Source: Heterocephalus glaber (taxonomy: Eukaryota > Chordata > Mammalia > Rodentia > Bathyergidae). From it: DNA of 64,000 nucleotides. Where the stretch lies: assembly GCF_000247695.1 (NCBI RefSeq), contig NW_004624882.1, positions 1,019,438 to 1,083,437 on the forward strand, given 5' to 3'. The notes beneath the pieces were generated by a model. That model had not been told where the DNA came from, ran no database searches, and worked only from the letters and a program-made list of their open reading frames with translations. Both the position numbers and the translations under genes were made by a program. Below are positions 11,276 through 21,640 of the stretch, one piece after another; positions within the stretch are counted from its first letter, which is position 1; every line of letters starts with the position of its first letter.

Positions 11276-12923
11276 TCCCCCTTTTTATATAAGAATTATT
11301 CTGCACAAATATTATGTTTACCCCAACACTGACATCACACAGCAGACTTTCTAACAGTAAGACCGAATGCCCACATTTGTCTCTGACCCTCCCTCGAACC
11401 CATTAAAATGATGGTTAAAAGATGAAAACCATATAACTTCACAAAGACTTAAAGAACTGAAGAAATAAAATCGGTCAGCATGAGATACTAATTGAGTCTC
11501 TGCCCGTACTTTCTCTGCTTCCCTATAGGGGGAATCATTTCTTCACCCCATTTCCTTTGGCCCCAGCCATTTCCTTGCTTTAGTCAATGAGACAAGAGCA
11601 AACCCTACATAAGCCACATCTGAGCAGATGTGTTCATGTGCTTCTGCACTTTGGTTCTTTTCATTGTGCTTCTCTCCTTAAACAGGAGAACCAAATTCCC
11701 CAGATGGTGTCTGCTCTTAAGCCTGAGTGCAAAGATACATGGATTCAAGCCTAGTAGAGCAGCAACTCTTACATAAAATTAAAACTTAATGCTATTGTAA
11801 GCCATGGAGAAGTGGAGGGTGTTTGTGCTTGCAGCATAAGCTGGTGAGTACAAATTGTGGAGTGGAAACAGGAGAAAGCAAATGTCTCACAGAGAGAATC
11901 TACAGATACTAATGTCTGGAGGTCCACCAGTATTAAATCCAACTCACCCCAAAACCATCCCAGCCCTCAGTGATGCCCCATCTCTGCTCACAAAGCTGAT
12001 AATTTTGTTTTCCTGTTTGTGTCTGAAATAGGAACATACAACCAAGGAAACCTGCCACATGAAAGATAGAAACCCAAACACACATAAATAAAAGAACTTG
12101 TAGGAGATAAATCAGGAAGAAGAAAAAGGCTTTAAAAATTAAAATTAACAATCTGAGAACCATAATAGTATTTTATACATGAAATGAGATTAGAATGACA
12201 TGGGAAAAGTAGCAGAGAAATGTTCTAGTAGCCCAAGTGAAAAAAAATTGGTAAAATGTTAGAACATAAAGTCTAAAAGTTATCTCCCAACAACCACATG
12301 AAAAAAATGTTGAAATTATCTGGTGCCCTATGAAGTCATGCAACTCAGTGACCCAAAAGAGAATGTTCCACAAACAGACAGAAAATGGGAGAGGAAGGAC
12401 TAGAAAAATCTATCAGGTCCACTATCTAATAAGTAGAAGTTGCAGAAATAGAGAACAGGGAAAGCAGAGGAGGAAAATTATAAAATAACATATGAGTGTA
12501 TTATAAAACAAAGAGTCTACAGATTAAAACTTACTAAGAACCTATCATAAAGAAATAAATAAGAAACATGAGTGGTCCCAAGGCATTGTGCAATTTTGTA
12601 CCTCTATGAATGTTTTTAAGTATAAAAGCTTCCTACTAGGATGGCTGGATATGGGAAGATAACAGATAAAGCATTGGGAATCAGATTACTTTTTACTTCT
12701 TATTAGGAACATAGGATACTAAAAGTCAAAGGAGGAATGTCTTAAAATGTTTAAATAAAAATTCTATACCCAGCCAAAGTACCAATCAAATAATTAGTTC
12801 GAATAATAACCTTTTCAGACAGAAAAACACTCAAACATTTATCTCTAATCTATTCTTCCTCAGAGAAACACAGATGGATGTGTTCTATCAAAACAAGAGA
12901 ATAAATAAGCCAACAAACTGACA
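11276..12923. other. no supported gene; possible L1-derived scrap near 12740-12850
   Basis: AT-rich sequence. The phrase attctatacccagccaaagt at about 12760, followed by ccttttcagacagaaaaaca, resembles a recurring L1-derived phrase, but I cannot delimit an element. Confidence 0.35.
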
Positions 12924-12980
12924 AAGGAAGAAAGGAGGGAAGGAAGGAAGGAAGGAAGGAAGGAAGGAAGGAAGGAAGGA
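12924..12980. repeat. (GGAA)n microsatellite
   Basis: Tandem ggaa units over roughly 45-55 bases, with a slightly impure left side. Confidence 0.9.
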
Positions 12981-13017
12981 TGGAAACCTTGGTTATATAT
13001 TCCAACATGTAATGGCA

Positions 13018-13515
13018 TCAGATGTCGTTGTGTGGTAAGAAATTCCGAAAGAGCACAGAAAGAGTGTCTCTTTTCTTTGACATCTGGGCTCTCAGCTGAG
13101 ATAACTCCTGTAACGAGGAAGAACTCAAAGGGCTGGATGCTGGAGTAACTGGGCCCAGAGGATCCACTTCCATGATGGTTCCTTCATTCACGTGTCTAAC
13201 ACATGGGCTGAGATGGCTGAAGGACTGTCTACTGGAGCATCCACATGGCTCTCCATGTGTTCTTCCAGGGTGGGTGCATGGACTTCTCTCACGGCAGCTT
13301 AGACTCTTGCAGCAAGTGTTCCCAATGAACAAGCAGAGCTTCGTGTATTTATATGGTCTAGTTTCAGAACTTACTTAGTGTCACTTCTGCCATCATCTAT
13401 TGCTTGAAGCTGTCACAAGCCCACTCACAATCAAGAGGAGAAGACATAGATATTTCCATGGATGGAAAGGGTGTCAAAGAATTTGCAGCCAGGTTTTAAA
13501 ACCACTGCATGTGAG
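13018..13515. mobile_element. unresolved old interspersed repeat
   Basis: The phrases gtgtcacttctgccatcatc, gctgtcacaagcccactcac and gtgtcaaagaatttgcagcc read like a common mammalian repeat, but I cannot name the family. The overlapping open frames on both strands have no protein features and are not called. Confidence 0.25.
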
Positions 13516-14504
13516 ATCAAGGGATCTAACAGAAGATTAGGAAGAAGAAACCCTGGAAGGATAGTCATGCCTATGCTAAGCCTTAGAAAAATTACCTTAC
13601 ACTTTTAATATTACTGCCCCTCCACTATTAAGCCAAAATGCTCTCTTCCCCAAATCTATAAATGATGTTATATCATTCTGTTTTGTACCTGTGTCTGGTT
13701 GCCTAACATGTAAGATGACAGTGTTTTATTTAATCTCAGACCTCGCCTCTTCTTTCCTAGTGACATAATTTGAATTTCTTGTGGGTGAATAATAGATTTT
13801 CAAGTCAGAATGAAGAAGCAAATATTTCCTAAACTAAGTTCACTCTGGGCTGCTAAGAAAGTGGGGTAGGTGGAGACTGGAATGCAAACTCTGGAAAGTC
13901 TTCACCATTCACTGAAAGGTTGGGTAAAGGGAGGAGAAAGCCAAGAGCTTTGCAGAGGGCAGGCAGTTCGAAGGGTCACAAGTTTAAAGTGAAGGACATG
14001 CACAACAAGCTCTGCTGGAAACATCATTACCCTCATCTGGCACGGCATCTTGGCAATGAGAAACAGCAGCCACCGCAGGACTTCAGGGACATTTCTGCCC
14101 CCTCGGAGGTCAGAGCTCACTGGGATACACGCAGGGGGTCCATGCCCGCTTTCTACCCATGAACTGTGGATGGGAAACTGCTCCTTTCCCGCGAGCTCCC
14201 AGTGGGACAAGGAAGTCTGATAACCATAGGCTGCCTGCTGATTTCTTCACACTGATGACACCAGTGCCTGTTGTTTGGTCATTTAAGTAAGAGTGAAGCT
14301 CTATGTCCTGCGAAAGAGGGGGATGCCTTGGAGGAAAGGCTCTGTGCAGAGCTCCAGGCTGCAGCTGCAACATACAGGGCATTTTAAATTGGAGTGCAAA
14401 GCATAACCCAGCAACCTAGAGGCTTTTCCCGGCTGGGGACATGGAGCAGCCAGCAGGCAAGCCTCAGGATGTTAAAACTCTACCCATCTTTGGGAAAGAA
14501 TTTT
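13516..14504. other. no recognisable feature
   Basis: Mixed-composition unique sequence. Overlapping open frames on both strands at 13.9-14.4 kb cancel each other as evidence, and none shows a domain. Confidence 0.45.
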
Positions 14505-14650
14505 TTCTTTTTTAAGTCAAGGTCTCGCTATGTAGTTCGGGGTAGCCTTGCACTCACTATGTAGCCCAGGCTGGCCTCAAACTCCCAGCCATCCTCCTGC
14601 CTCAGCCTCCTGAGTACTGGGATGACAGGTGTGTGCCATCATGTCTGGCC
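14505..14650 (-). mobile_element. B1 SINE with internal duplication (antisense)
   Basis: The unit ctatgtag followed by a C-A-rich stretch occurs twice (tatgtagttcggggtagcct, then tatgtagcccaggctggcct), followed by cctcctgcctcagcctcctg. This is the roughly 29-bp internal tandem duplication characteristic of rodent B1. Confidence 0.85.
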
Positions 14651-14923
14651 CTCAGGAGAGAAATTCTGTTCAAATCTTGAGAGTGGATATTTTTGAGAAG
14701 GAATTGCATAAACTAGCCAGACATAAGGAAAGGAGGCCTCTGTGTGGCTTTGTGTGCTAATGGAAAGTAAGCAGGTGATTCAGAGAAAAGATTGGTAGAA
14801 AGGCACTAACTTCTAGCATCTGGTTTGGTTTCCTACCCTGGGTTAAGGAAAACCCTAAGATTTAATGGATTTGCCCTTCTACTTTCTGACATATGTGCTT
14901 TTTGAGGGCAGAGGTATTTTTCT

Positions 14924-14985
14924 TTTTTTTTTTTTTTGTACCGGGGATTGAATGCCCAGGTGGTGTATGACTGAGCTAAATCCAA
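14924..14985 (-). mobile_element. young ID-like SINE with internal deletion (antisense)
   Basis: A poly(T) run leads to gtaccggggattgaatgccc and then directly to atgactgagctaaatcc. About 20 bp of the middle is missing compared with the other copies. Confidence 0.75.
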
Positions 14986-15306
14986 AGACAGCTCCCCAAA
15001 CAACCAAACAAGCTCCTTCCTGGTCACCCTACACCCTCTTCCCCACGGCCCTCCTTCCACCCTGTTCTGATCTGCTCAGGGAAATGTTTCCACCTCATAC
15101 TTGGGTGTCCCCCCTAGAAATCTTAAAGTAATATTTAGGACTTTCCTCTTCCCTTCTCAATGGATCACCAATCCAATTGGAACCGGTGCTTGGTTTGGCC
15201 CCCTCTTCCCATGTTCATTCTTCAGGTCCTGCCCTCGGTCCCTTGTATGAGCTTATTGGCTACCTTTCTAGTTGGCTAGCTTGTGCCTCCCGCCTATTTC
15301 CACTGG

Positions 15307-15410
15307 ACATTGATTGATTGATTGAGTGATTGATTTTGTACTGGGGATTGAACTCGGGTCCTTGCACTTGCGAGGCAGGCGGTAGAACCACTGAGCTAAA
15401 TCCCCAGCCC
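15307..15410 (-). mobile_element. young ID-like SINE with (TTGA)n tail and TSD
   Basis: A (ttga)n tail at 15309-15335 precedes gtactggggattgaactcgg, cttgcacttgcgaggcaggc and gagctaaatccccagccc. Direct repeats tggacattgatt (left) and tggacaatgatt (right, starting near 15411) flank it, which marks L1-mediated insertion. Confidence 0.85.
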
Positions 15411-15499
15411 TGGACAATGATTTTATGATTTATCATTTCACTCACATGCTCCAAAAGTCAAAACAACGGCTAATATGTTGCCTTACAAATTTTGACAAG

Positions 15500-15720
15500 A
15501 AATAGCACAATAGAGACAAAGTAGCTTAGAGGCCTGGCTGGAACATCTGAATCCTGCTTCAGACTCCTGCCCTTAATATTTGCTTGTTTAACCTCTCTGT
15601 TAGTCATCTGTAACAGCAACAAGGAAAAGATTGATTGAGAGAATCAAATGAGATAATAGGTAGAAAACATCTGGAACTGTACTTGCTGAGAAGCAAGCAT
15701 TTGATAAATTCTAGGTGATA
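15500..15720 (+). mobile_element. MIR (sense)
   Basis: Landmarks in order: gcttagaggcctggctggaa, ttgtttaacctctctgttag, gagaatcaaatgagataata and agcatttgataaattc. This is the central and right part of MIR. Confidence 0.65.
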
Positions 15721-16410
15721 ACAATGTTGATATTGTTATTATAATGCTAAAAGCTCTTATCATAGACACTCATGTTTATTAACCCACAGCCAGGGAAATA
15801 TTATAGTTAGAAACCTTCTCCCAGGATATCTGTGGCCTGAGAGACTTCCAGGGACCCGGTGGAGAAATCTCAAAACCCTACCCCTAAATAAGGCTGGGGA
15901 ACACTTTCCAGTTGGGAATAAGATCAGATCTTTGTTATTCATTGACCCATTAATTATTTATTGCCTCTCTACAATGTGCCAGCCAGTATTGCCAAGTCCT
16001 AGTCAACTGTAATCTCCCTATAATAGCAGCACAGTTCGGAGCACATTTTAGCAATAAACCACACGTTTAAAAAGTAAAAGTATCTGTTGTTTTAATCTCT
16101 GAAACCAAACAAAATTAAACACAAGTGTCACAAATTCTACAGAACTTAAACAAAACCAAGTCCAAAAAAAAAAAAAAAGTAGAGTTCATGCTTCTCAGAC
16201 ATTCCTACAATCCCATTTAAGTGTTTCCAAGGCCTTGAAATGAATTTTCCAGAACATGCTGGATAACATACATTTTTTCCTAGTATAAGTAGCCTCCTTT
16301 GATCTGGGTTTTTAAATGAATTCAAAATCACTAAGTCTTCATTCTCCTCTGTTCACATTCTTTAGAGTCAAAATATTATTTCATAACTTTTTAGTAGCTG
16401 GGACAGATAT

Positions 16411-16633
16411 CTTTTTCTTTTTTTCCAGTACTGGGGAGTACACCCAGATTCTTTGCACTGAGCTATATCCCAAGCCCTTTTTAATTTTTTTGTTGTTGTT
16501 GTTGTTGTTGTTTTTGTTTTGTTTTGAGACAGGGTCTTTCTGAGTTCCCCAGGCTGGGTTCGAACCTGTGACCCTCCTACCTCAGCCTCCCTGAGTGCTA
16601 GGATTCCAGGTATGCATTACCACCCCCAGCTCA
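16411..16633 (-). mobile_element. B1-ID dimeric SINE (antisense) with (GTT)n linker
   Basis: The ID half (ccagtactggggagtacacc, actgagctatatcccaagcc) and the B1 half (gagacagggtctttctgagt, cctcagcctccctgagtgct) are separated by a tract expanded into (GTT)n at 16491-16512. Confidence 0.8.
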
Positions 16634-17306
16634 TATCATGTATTGTAGCTCTAATAGTCCTATAGAAGAGTTTTGTTAAGTAACTAGACAATACAATCAT
16701 GAACTGAGCAATCTTAGACTAGCAAAATGGTGAGCACATCAAAGCAACTAGTTTCCCAGAGCTAAGAGATCTAGGTTGGTTTTGTGCCTGCAGCTGTCAA
16801 TTGGGTGTTGAAGTTAACGTGGGGACACTGAGCAAAGGCTATAATTTTAAACATGCTTTTGTGTGGGTAAACTGATGCACTAATGATGAAGAGCAAATGA
16901 CAGAACCTGGCCACGGTTGCTGTGGATGAATCTAAGGGGTAAGGAAACAGCCGGTCTGTGGTCATCTTCTCTCCAGCGTGATGAAGCCGCCACTGGGGTT
17001 GGAGGAAGGTTTCTGTCGGGAGTGATCAGTCTTGCCTGTGGTCTGGACTGCAGTGGAGCGGGATTTCTTGGATCCTTGATGTGAATAAGGAAAAGGGAGG
17101 AGCCCAAGGGAGAGCAGAATAGCTGGAAAATGGATCTGGAAATCGCAAGAGGCTTCTTTGTCATTGGTACTCAACCCTCCTAGCAAACTATATTTACCAT
17201 TAGGATTGCTGCCATCCTTGTTTACAGATTCTAAGAATTTGTAAAATATAGGGAAGAAAAGGTGCAAAAATTAAAACTACCTACCAGCAGGAATCAACTG
17301 CAACAT
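16634..17306. other. no recognisable feature
   Basis: Unique-looking sequence. Two overlapping minus-strand open frames at 16.9-17.3 kb have no domain or conserved motif that I can see. Confidence 0.45.
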
Positions 17307-17628
17307 TTTTTTTTTTTTGGTGGTACTGAGGATTGAACCCAGGGCCTTCTCACTGAACTGCATCACCAGCCCTTTCAAGTAATTAATTAATTATTTTTTA
17401 AAAAAAATTTGAGGAGGGCTGGGGATGTAGCTCAGTGGCACCGTGCCTGCCTGGCAAGCACAAGGTCCTGAGTTCAATCCCTGGTACCAGAAAGATAAAT
17501 GAATAAATAAAATAAAAATCTGAGGCAAGGTCTGGCTAAATTGCCCAGGCTGGGCTTGAACTTGTGATCCTCCTGACTCAACTTCCCAGAATAGTGGGAT
17601 TATAGGAGCACACCACCACACCCTGACA
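17307..17628 (-). mobile_element. B1-ID dimeric SINE (antisense), split by a younger SINE
   Basis: The ID half is at 17315-17374 (actgaggattgaacccaggg). The B1 half is at about 17518-17628 (gaggcaaggtctggctaaat, agtgggattataggagcaca). A sense-oriented young SINE sits in the A-rich linker between the halves. Confidence 0.8.
17416..17512 (+). mobile_element. young ID-like SINE nested in a B1-ID dimer
   Basis: It reads gggctggggatgtagctcag, ccgtgcctgcctggcaagca and gagttcaatccctggtacc, with an A-rich tail containing aaataaat units. Near-identical repeats aaaaatttgagg and aaaaatctgagg flank it, the expected target duplication. Confidence 0.85.
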
Positions 17629-17680
17629 CTTGCAGGATTTTAGCCTCTTATCTTCTTCATTCCTTCCTTTTCTTCCTTCC

Positions 17681-17713
17681 ACACTTGATCTTAGCCAAAA
17701 GGCCAGAAGTGAT
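17681..17713 (-). pseudogene. 3'-truncated U2 snRNA retropseudogene
   Basis: The plus strand shows acacttgatcttagccaaaa followed by ggccagaagtgat. Its reverse complement starts ATCACTTCTGGCCTTTTGGC and continues CTAAGATCAAGTGT. This matches the first 34 nucleotides of U2 snRNA with one substitution and one deleted base. It begins exactly at U2 position 1. A perfect 15-bp direct repeat, ccttttcttccttcc, flanks it at 17666-17680 and 17714-17728. The other 150 or so nucleotides of U2 are absent, as is any poly(A). It is a dead retrocopy, not a functional snRNA gene. Confidence 0.85.
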
Positions 17714-17880
17714 CCTTTTCTTCCTTCCTTCCCATCCTTTATCTACAAAGCTCTTTTGAACTAGCTATTTATCTAACCATCCCTCTACAGTTATGTATGC
17801 GGCTGTAGTTTCTTACATAAAGTGTTCTTGTCATTGCTTTTAGGAGGTTTTGACACTTAATGTTTTGTTTTTGTTTTTGT

Positions 17881-17967
17881 TTTTTTGGTACGGGGGATGG
17901 AATTCAAACTCGGGTCCTTGAGCTTGCGAGGCAGGCGGTGAAACCACTGAGCTAAATCCCTGGGCTG
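17881..17967 (-). mobile_element. young ID-like SINE with 15-bp TSD (antisense)
   Basis: It reads ggtacgggggatggaattca, gagcttgcgaggcaggcggt and ccactgagctaaatccctgg. A perfect 15-bp target duplication, ttgacacttaatgtt, lies at 17850-17864 and 17968-17982. Intact duplications like this indicate recent insertion. Confidence 0.9.
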
Positions 17968-17982
17968 TTGACACTTAATGTT

Positions 17983-18965
17983 AAATAATGTGGACCTCCA
18001 TTTTTCTGTATGTAAAAAGGGAGGAGAAGGGTTAATATTAGTGGATAGGTGCTCGCTAAAATCATTCCCAGACCAGCAATCGCACTGGGTTCCAAAGCTT
18101 TTGGCGGCCCAAAGTGGACAGGAGCCTCACCTCCATCAGCTAATTAACAGCCAGCAGTGACTTTGGCAGCAGCATATGTTTACATGGAACCCAACACTAA
18201 TTTGGTGGGGTGTGGGTGAAGGGAAAATCCAAGATCTGATTTCCCGCAAGCAAAGTTGCAATGTCTGCTAACAGAGCTCCCTGCACTTCTTCTAGTCCCT
18301 TGGGTGAGTTAAGTTAAGCGAGTAGGAGTGTGTGTGCGGATATGCAGGATAATTTATTACATCAGGCAACTGGCACCGGCTGGTGCTTCTGGAGTCAGGA
18401 CAGAGAGGAGGGGAGGAACCTGGGCAGGCGCCTTCACAGCACCTTATTCCCTCTGATGGCCACTGCACCCTTCTAGCTAGGTACCCAGCAAAATAAGGCT
18501 CGGAGCGATTCACTTGGCTAAAACTTGAACACTGCCTTTTCAGACTTCAGGCCCAATGCACATTTCCCAGCACCCTCTTCTCCCCCTGCTGCGGCAAAAG
18601 AAAGGAGGAGCAGCTGGTGCACAGCGACGTCTAGGCGATCCCTCGGCCTAGCCAGATGGGAACCTGGCCACGCACCGAGGGCGGTGCACATGTTGGCTGG
18701 GAGCTCTTTGGCCATAACCTGGAGCCTTTCTTTCGGGGTTGTCAGGATTTCTGGAGCTTCCAGGCTTCCCACTAACTTCCCCTGTGACCCTATTCTGTTG
18801 AGCCATCACCAACCAGTGTTTCGGGTTGCAGAATCACCTCATCCTCTCTATTCTGCAATTATAGATCTTTTTTCCTCTGCCCAGTCGGTTCAGCTAAGTG
18901 GAAAGCCATATGAGTGGGTGCATCGATATTAAGTGTGAATGCCTATTTGTTTCTTTGATTTCACC
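17983..18965. other. no supported gene; moderately CpG-bearing
   Basis: The 18520-18780 part is richer in G+C and CpG than its surroundings (for example gcgacgtctaggcgatccc). A 135-codon plus-strand frame and an 84-codon minus-strand frame overlap there, so neither is convincing. No exon or promoter is supported. Confidence 0.4.
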
Positions 18966-19120
18966 CCAGGAGGCTGAGGCAGGAGGATCACAAGCTTAAG
19001 TCCAGACTAGGCAAGTTAGCAATTTAGAAAGAACCTGACTCATAATAAAAAATATAAATATAAAAATAAAGGCTGGGGATGTACCTCAGCGTGACGGCCC
19101 TGGGTTCCACTCCCTGCCGC
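18966..19120 (+). mobile_element. B1-ID dimeric SINE, 5'-truncated (sense)
   Basis: The B1 half starts late, at ccaggaggctgaggcaggag, and is followed by an A/T-rich linker and ggctggggatgtacctcagc with ccctgggttccactccct. Confidence 0.75.
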
Positions 19121-19343
19121 CCCCCTCCCCCAATCCTTGTGGCAAGAAAATTGAACTAATGCCATTACAAATAGAGTGAGTGAAGTTTTAAGAAAAGAGA
19201 AATTCAGGCTGTTAGGGGAAGGTAAGATATTCTAGGGGGCTGAGAAACATCAGAACCCAGTAGGAAGTGGAATGGGCGCCCCAGCTGCAATTGGATGATC
19301 TAAAAAGGAAGCTCACAAGGTCGCTATTAAAATAGGGATCTCT

Positions 19344-19410
19344 GTGGCTGGGGATGTAGCTCAGCGGTTAAGAGTACTTGCCTGCCACGCTGGAGGCCCC
19401 ACTACTGGAG
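19344..19410 (+). mobile_element. ID-like SINE (sense)
   Basis: ggctggggatgtagctcagc is followed by gagtacttgcctgccacgct. The B-box side is degraded. Confidence 0.7.
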
Positions 19411-19456
19411 GGGGAAAAAAGGAAAAGGGTAAGGTTTCTGTATAGGAGAGCACCTG

Positions 19457-19670
19457 CCTAGGCCGACCCCAAGCAGAACGGGAACCGATAGGCGAGCGCA
19501 GGTAGGCGGAGCGGGGCCACAGTGAAGGTAGCCTCTGACCTCCGGCCGCTCCTTATAGCAGCTGCTGGCTCTTGGCTTGTTCCCCGGGGGCGGACTCGGT
19601 GAAGATGAGCTGTTCCCTGCCTCCAAGGACACCGGGCAGCGCTGGTGGCTAGCCATACTAGAGGCGGGAG
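19457..19670. promoter_or_regulatory. short CpG-rich segment, CpG-island-like
   Basis: My hand count gives 15 CpG dinucleotides between 19462 and 19667, with G+C visibly above 60 percent. Most of the window is CpG-poor. The length is just at the usual 200-bp minimum for an island. No transcription start, exon or known promoter element can be assigned. A TATA-like ccttatagc at about 19551 is not enough. Overlapping open frames on both strands here are expected in stop-poor GC-rich DNA. Confidence 0.3.
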
Positions 19671-19835
19671 GGAAGGGCAGCCTGGGAATGGCTTCCTGCT
19701 CCCTTCTCCATGTACTAAGGCCAAGCAAGAAAGAAAGTAAGCCTCTTCCACCTGCAACCCTCATGCGGGCGTTTCCCTCTGAGCTCTGTTGTCTCTGACC
19801 TTAACAAATGCTGGGGACTCCAGTGGTTTTGTGCC

Positions 19836-19893
19836 TGCCTCCCTCCCTCCCTCCCTTTCCTCTCCCCCATCTCCCCTCCTCTCTCTCCTTTCT
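19836..19893. repeat. polypyrimidine CCCT-rich tract
   Basis: Runs of ccctccct, then mixed C/T over about 58 bases on the plus strand. Confidence 0.9.
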
Positions 19894-20165
19894 TTTTTTG
19901 AGTACTGAGGATTGAATCCAGGATCCCCAGGCCTTTTTATTTATTTTGAGACAAGTTCGCGTTAAGTTGCTAAGTTGCCCAGCTGGCCAGGAACTTGGGA
20001 TACTACTGTCTCAGCCTCTCAGTTTTTTGTTTTTTGTGTTTTTTTTTTTTCTACTGGGGATCGAACTAGAGACCTTGCACTTTCCAGGCAGGTGGCGGAA
20101 CCACTGAGCTAAATCCCCGGCCCCCCAGTGTTTTGACATTACAGGCATGCTCCACCATGCCTGGC
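19893..20165 (-). mobile_element. B1-ID dimeric SINE (antisense), split by a younger SINE
   Basis: The ID half (gagtactgaggattgaatcc) and most of the B1 half (gagacaagttcgcgttaagt, actgtctcagcctctcag) precede the nested SINE. The last B1 portion (gacattacaggcatgctcca) follows it. Confidence 0.8.
20033..20124 (-). mobile_element. young ID-like SINE nested in B1 (antisense)
   Basis: A long T tract leads to ctactggggatcgaactaga, gcactttccaggcaggtggc and ccactgagctaaatccccgg. Short repeats cagttttttg and cagtgttttg at the two junctions are the likely target duplication. Confidence 0.85.
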
Positions 20166-20408
20166 TGTGCCTCTCATTTCAAAATAACTTGGAATTCAGT
20201 TTTTTTCTTCTTCCAAATTTGTTATCAGAAGATGGTGTTGAAGTGACTCCCCCAAGGTCACTCAGCAGGCTGGTGGCTTCAACCCCCACATACATAGCAC
20301 ATGCACTGGCCTGACAGAAGGACACCACAAGAATCTCCCTCCTCCCCTCCAGGCCTCATTCCCAGGAGTGAGAGCCATGGTCTGGTGTCCTAAGTACCCC
20401 ACTCTGTT

Positions 20409-20486
20409 TCCAGTACCAGGAATCGAACTCAGGACCTTGCACAGGCCAGGCAGGCGTGGCAACACTGAGCTACACCCCCAGCCCCT
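20409..20486 (-). mobile_element. young ID-like SINE (antisense)
   Basis: It reads gtaccaggaatcgaactcag, ccttgcacaggccaggcagg and actgagctacacccccagcc. Flanking repeats are ctgtttccag and ctgtgtccag. Confidence 0.8.
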
Positions 20487-20906
20487 GTGTCCAGCTGTTG
20501 AAATCCAAATCTCAGCACACAGATAGCACTTTGTGCTTTTATGGAGCATTTACCTAATGGAATTTTCCTCCTCGTGTCCCTTTCTGTGACAGCTGCAAGC
20601 TGAGAACGAGGCAGGAGAGGCCTCACCACGTTGTGGGAGAAAGAAGGGAAAAACCGGATGTGGGCATGTGCCAAAAATAAACCTCCGTGTTCCAGGCTGG
20701 TCTCGCTTCTTCCGGCTAGTTAGCTACCCCTGCGCTTAACCTAATTAATCTCCCTCTTGGGAGTGTGTGTTAAATACCAAGGAATAAACTATTCTGGGAG
20801 TTGACGTGTTTAATTAAGTTGAGGTTATTTAAGCTTATTTACCATCTTCACTGATGGACTGGCCCCAGCGCCTTCCGGTCACTCCCAGCTTTAAGAGGGA
20901 CAATCA

Positions 20907-21080
20907 GCCAGGGACAGTGCCCATTTCTCGGGAGGCTGAGGCAGGGGATTGTAAATTAGAGGCCAGCCTGGCCAATGGTCTCAGAAAACAAAGTTAGAAA
21001 GGGCTGGGGATGTAGCACAGTGGTAGAGTGTTTGCTTAGGTTGTACAGGGCACTGGTTTCAATCCACAGTACCAAAAACA
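20907..21080 (+). mobile_element. B1-ID dimeric SINE (sense)
   Basis: B1 half: gccagggacagtgcccattt, gaggccagcctggccaatgg. ID half: gggctggggatgtagcacag, gtttcaatccacagtacc. Confidence 0.8.
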
Positions 21081-21096
21081 GAGTGATAAATTTCTT

Positions 21097-21545
21097 TTCA
21101 ACCCAGGGGCCAGCAAACATTTTTTCTGAAAAGGCCAGGTAATAAATATTTTAGGGATTGTGGGAGATATAGTCTCCATTTAAATTACTCAGTTCTGCCT
21201 CTGCAACATGACAGCAGTCATAGATAACGTGCAAGTGAATTGGCATGGCCATGTTCCAATAGAACTTTACTTAAGGACATTGAAATTTGAACTTCATATA
21301 ATTTTCATTTGTCACAAAATATTACTCTTCTTTCGATTTTTCCAGCCATTTAAAATGTAAAAATTAGCTGGGCGTCGTGGTACATGCCTATGATCTCAGC
21401 ACTTGGAAGACTGAGGCAGGAGGATCGCCACAAGTTCCAGGCAAGCTGAACTACATAGTGAGATTCTATCTCAAAGAACAAAAATGAAATGTAAAAATTA
21501 TTCTTAGCTCATGGGCCTTCAAAAAGCAGACCACAAGCCTAATTT
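21097..21545. mobile_element. MER1-like hAT-Charlie element, split by B1
   Basis: Left part: ggggccagcaaacatttttt, aataaatattttagggattg and gccatgttccaatagaactt. Right part resumes after the B1 at 21501 with ttcttagctcatgggcc. The B1 insertion at 21367-21486 is flanked by the duplicated target aaatgtaaaaatta. Confidence 0.75.
21367..21486 (+). mobile_element. B1 SINE with 14-bp TSD (sense)
   Basis: It reads gctgggcgtcgtggtacatg, ggaagactgaggcaggagga and gaactacatagtgagattct. The perfect target duplication aaatgtaaaaatta is at 21353-21366 and 21487-21500. Confidence 0.9.
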
Positions 21546-21640
21546 GAGCTATAAGCTGGAGTTTTTCCATACCTGTTCTGATCAATGCTTTTCTCCAAGT
21601 TCCAGTCTGCCTGCTGTCCAAAATTCATCAGGCTTGTTGC

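Noticed and set aside
18518..18932. Overlapping 135-codon and 84-codon frames in a GC-rich patch
   Set aside because: They are on opposite strands, so at most one could be real. Neither has a motif, and GC-rich DNA has few stops.
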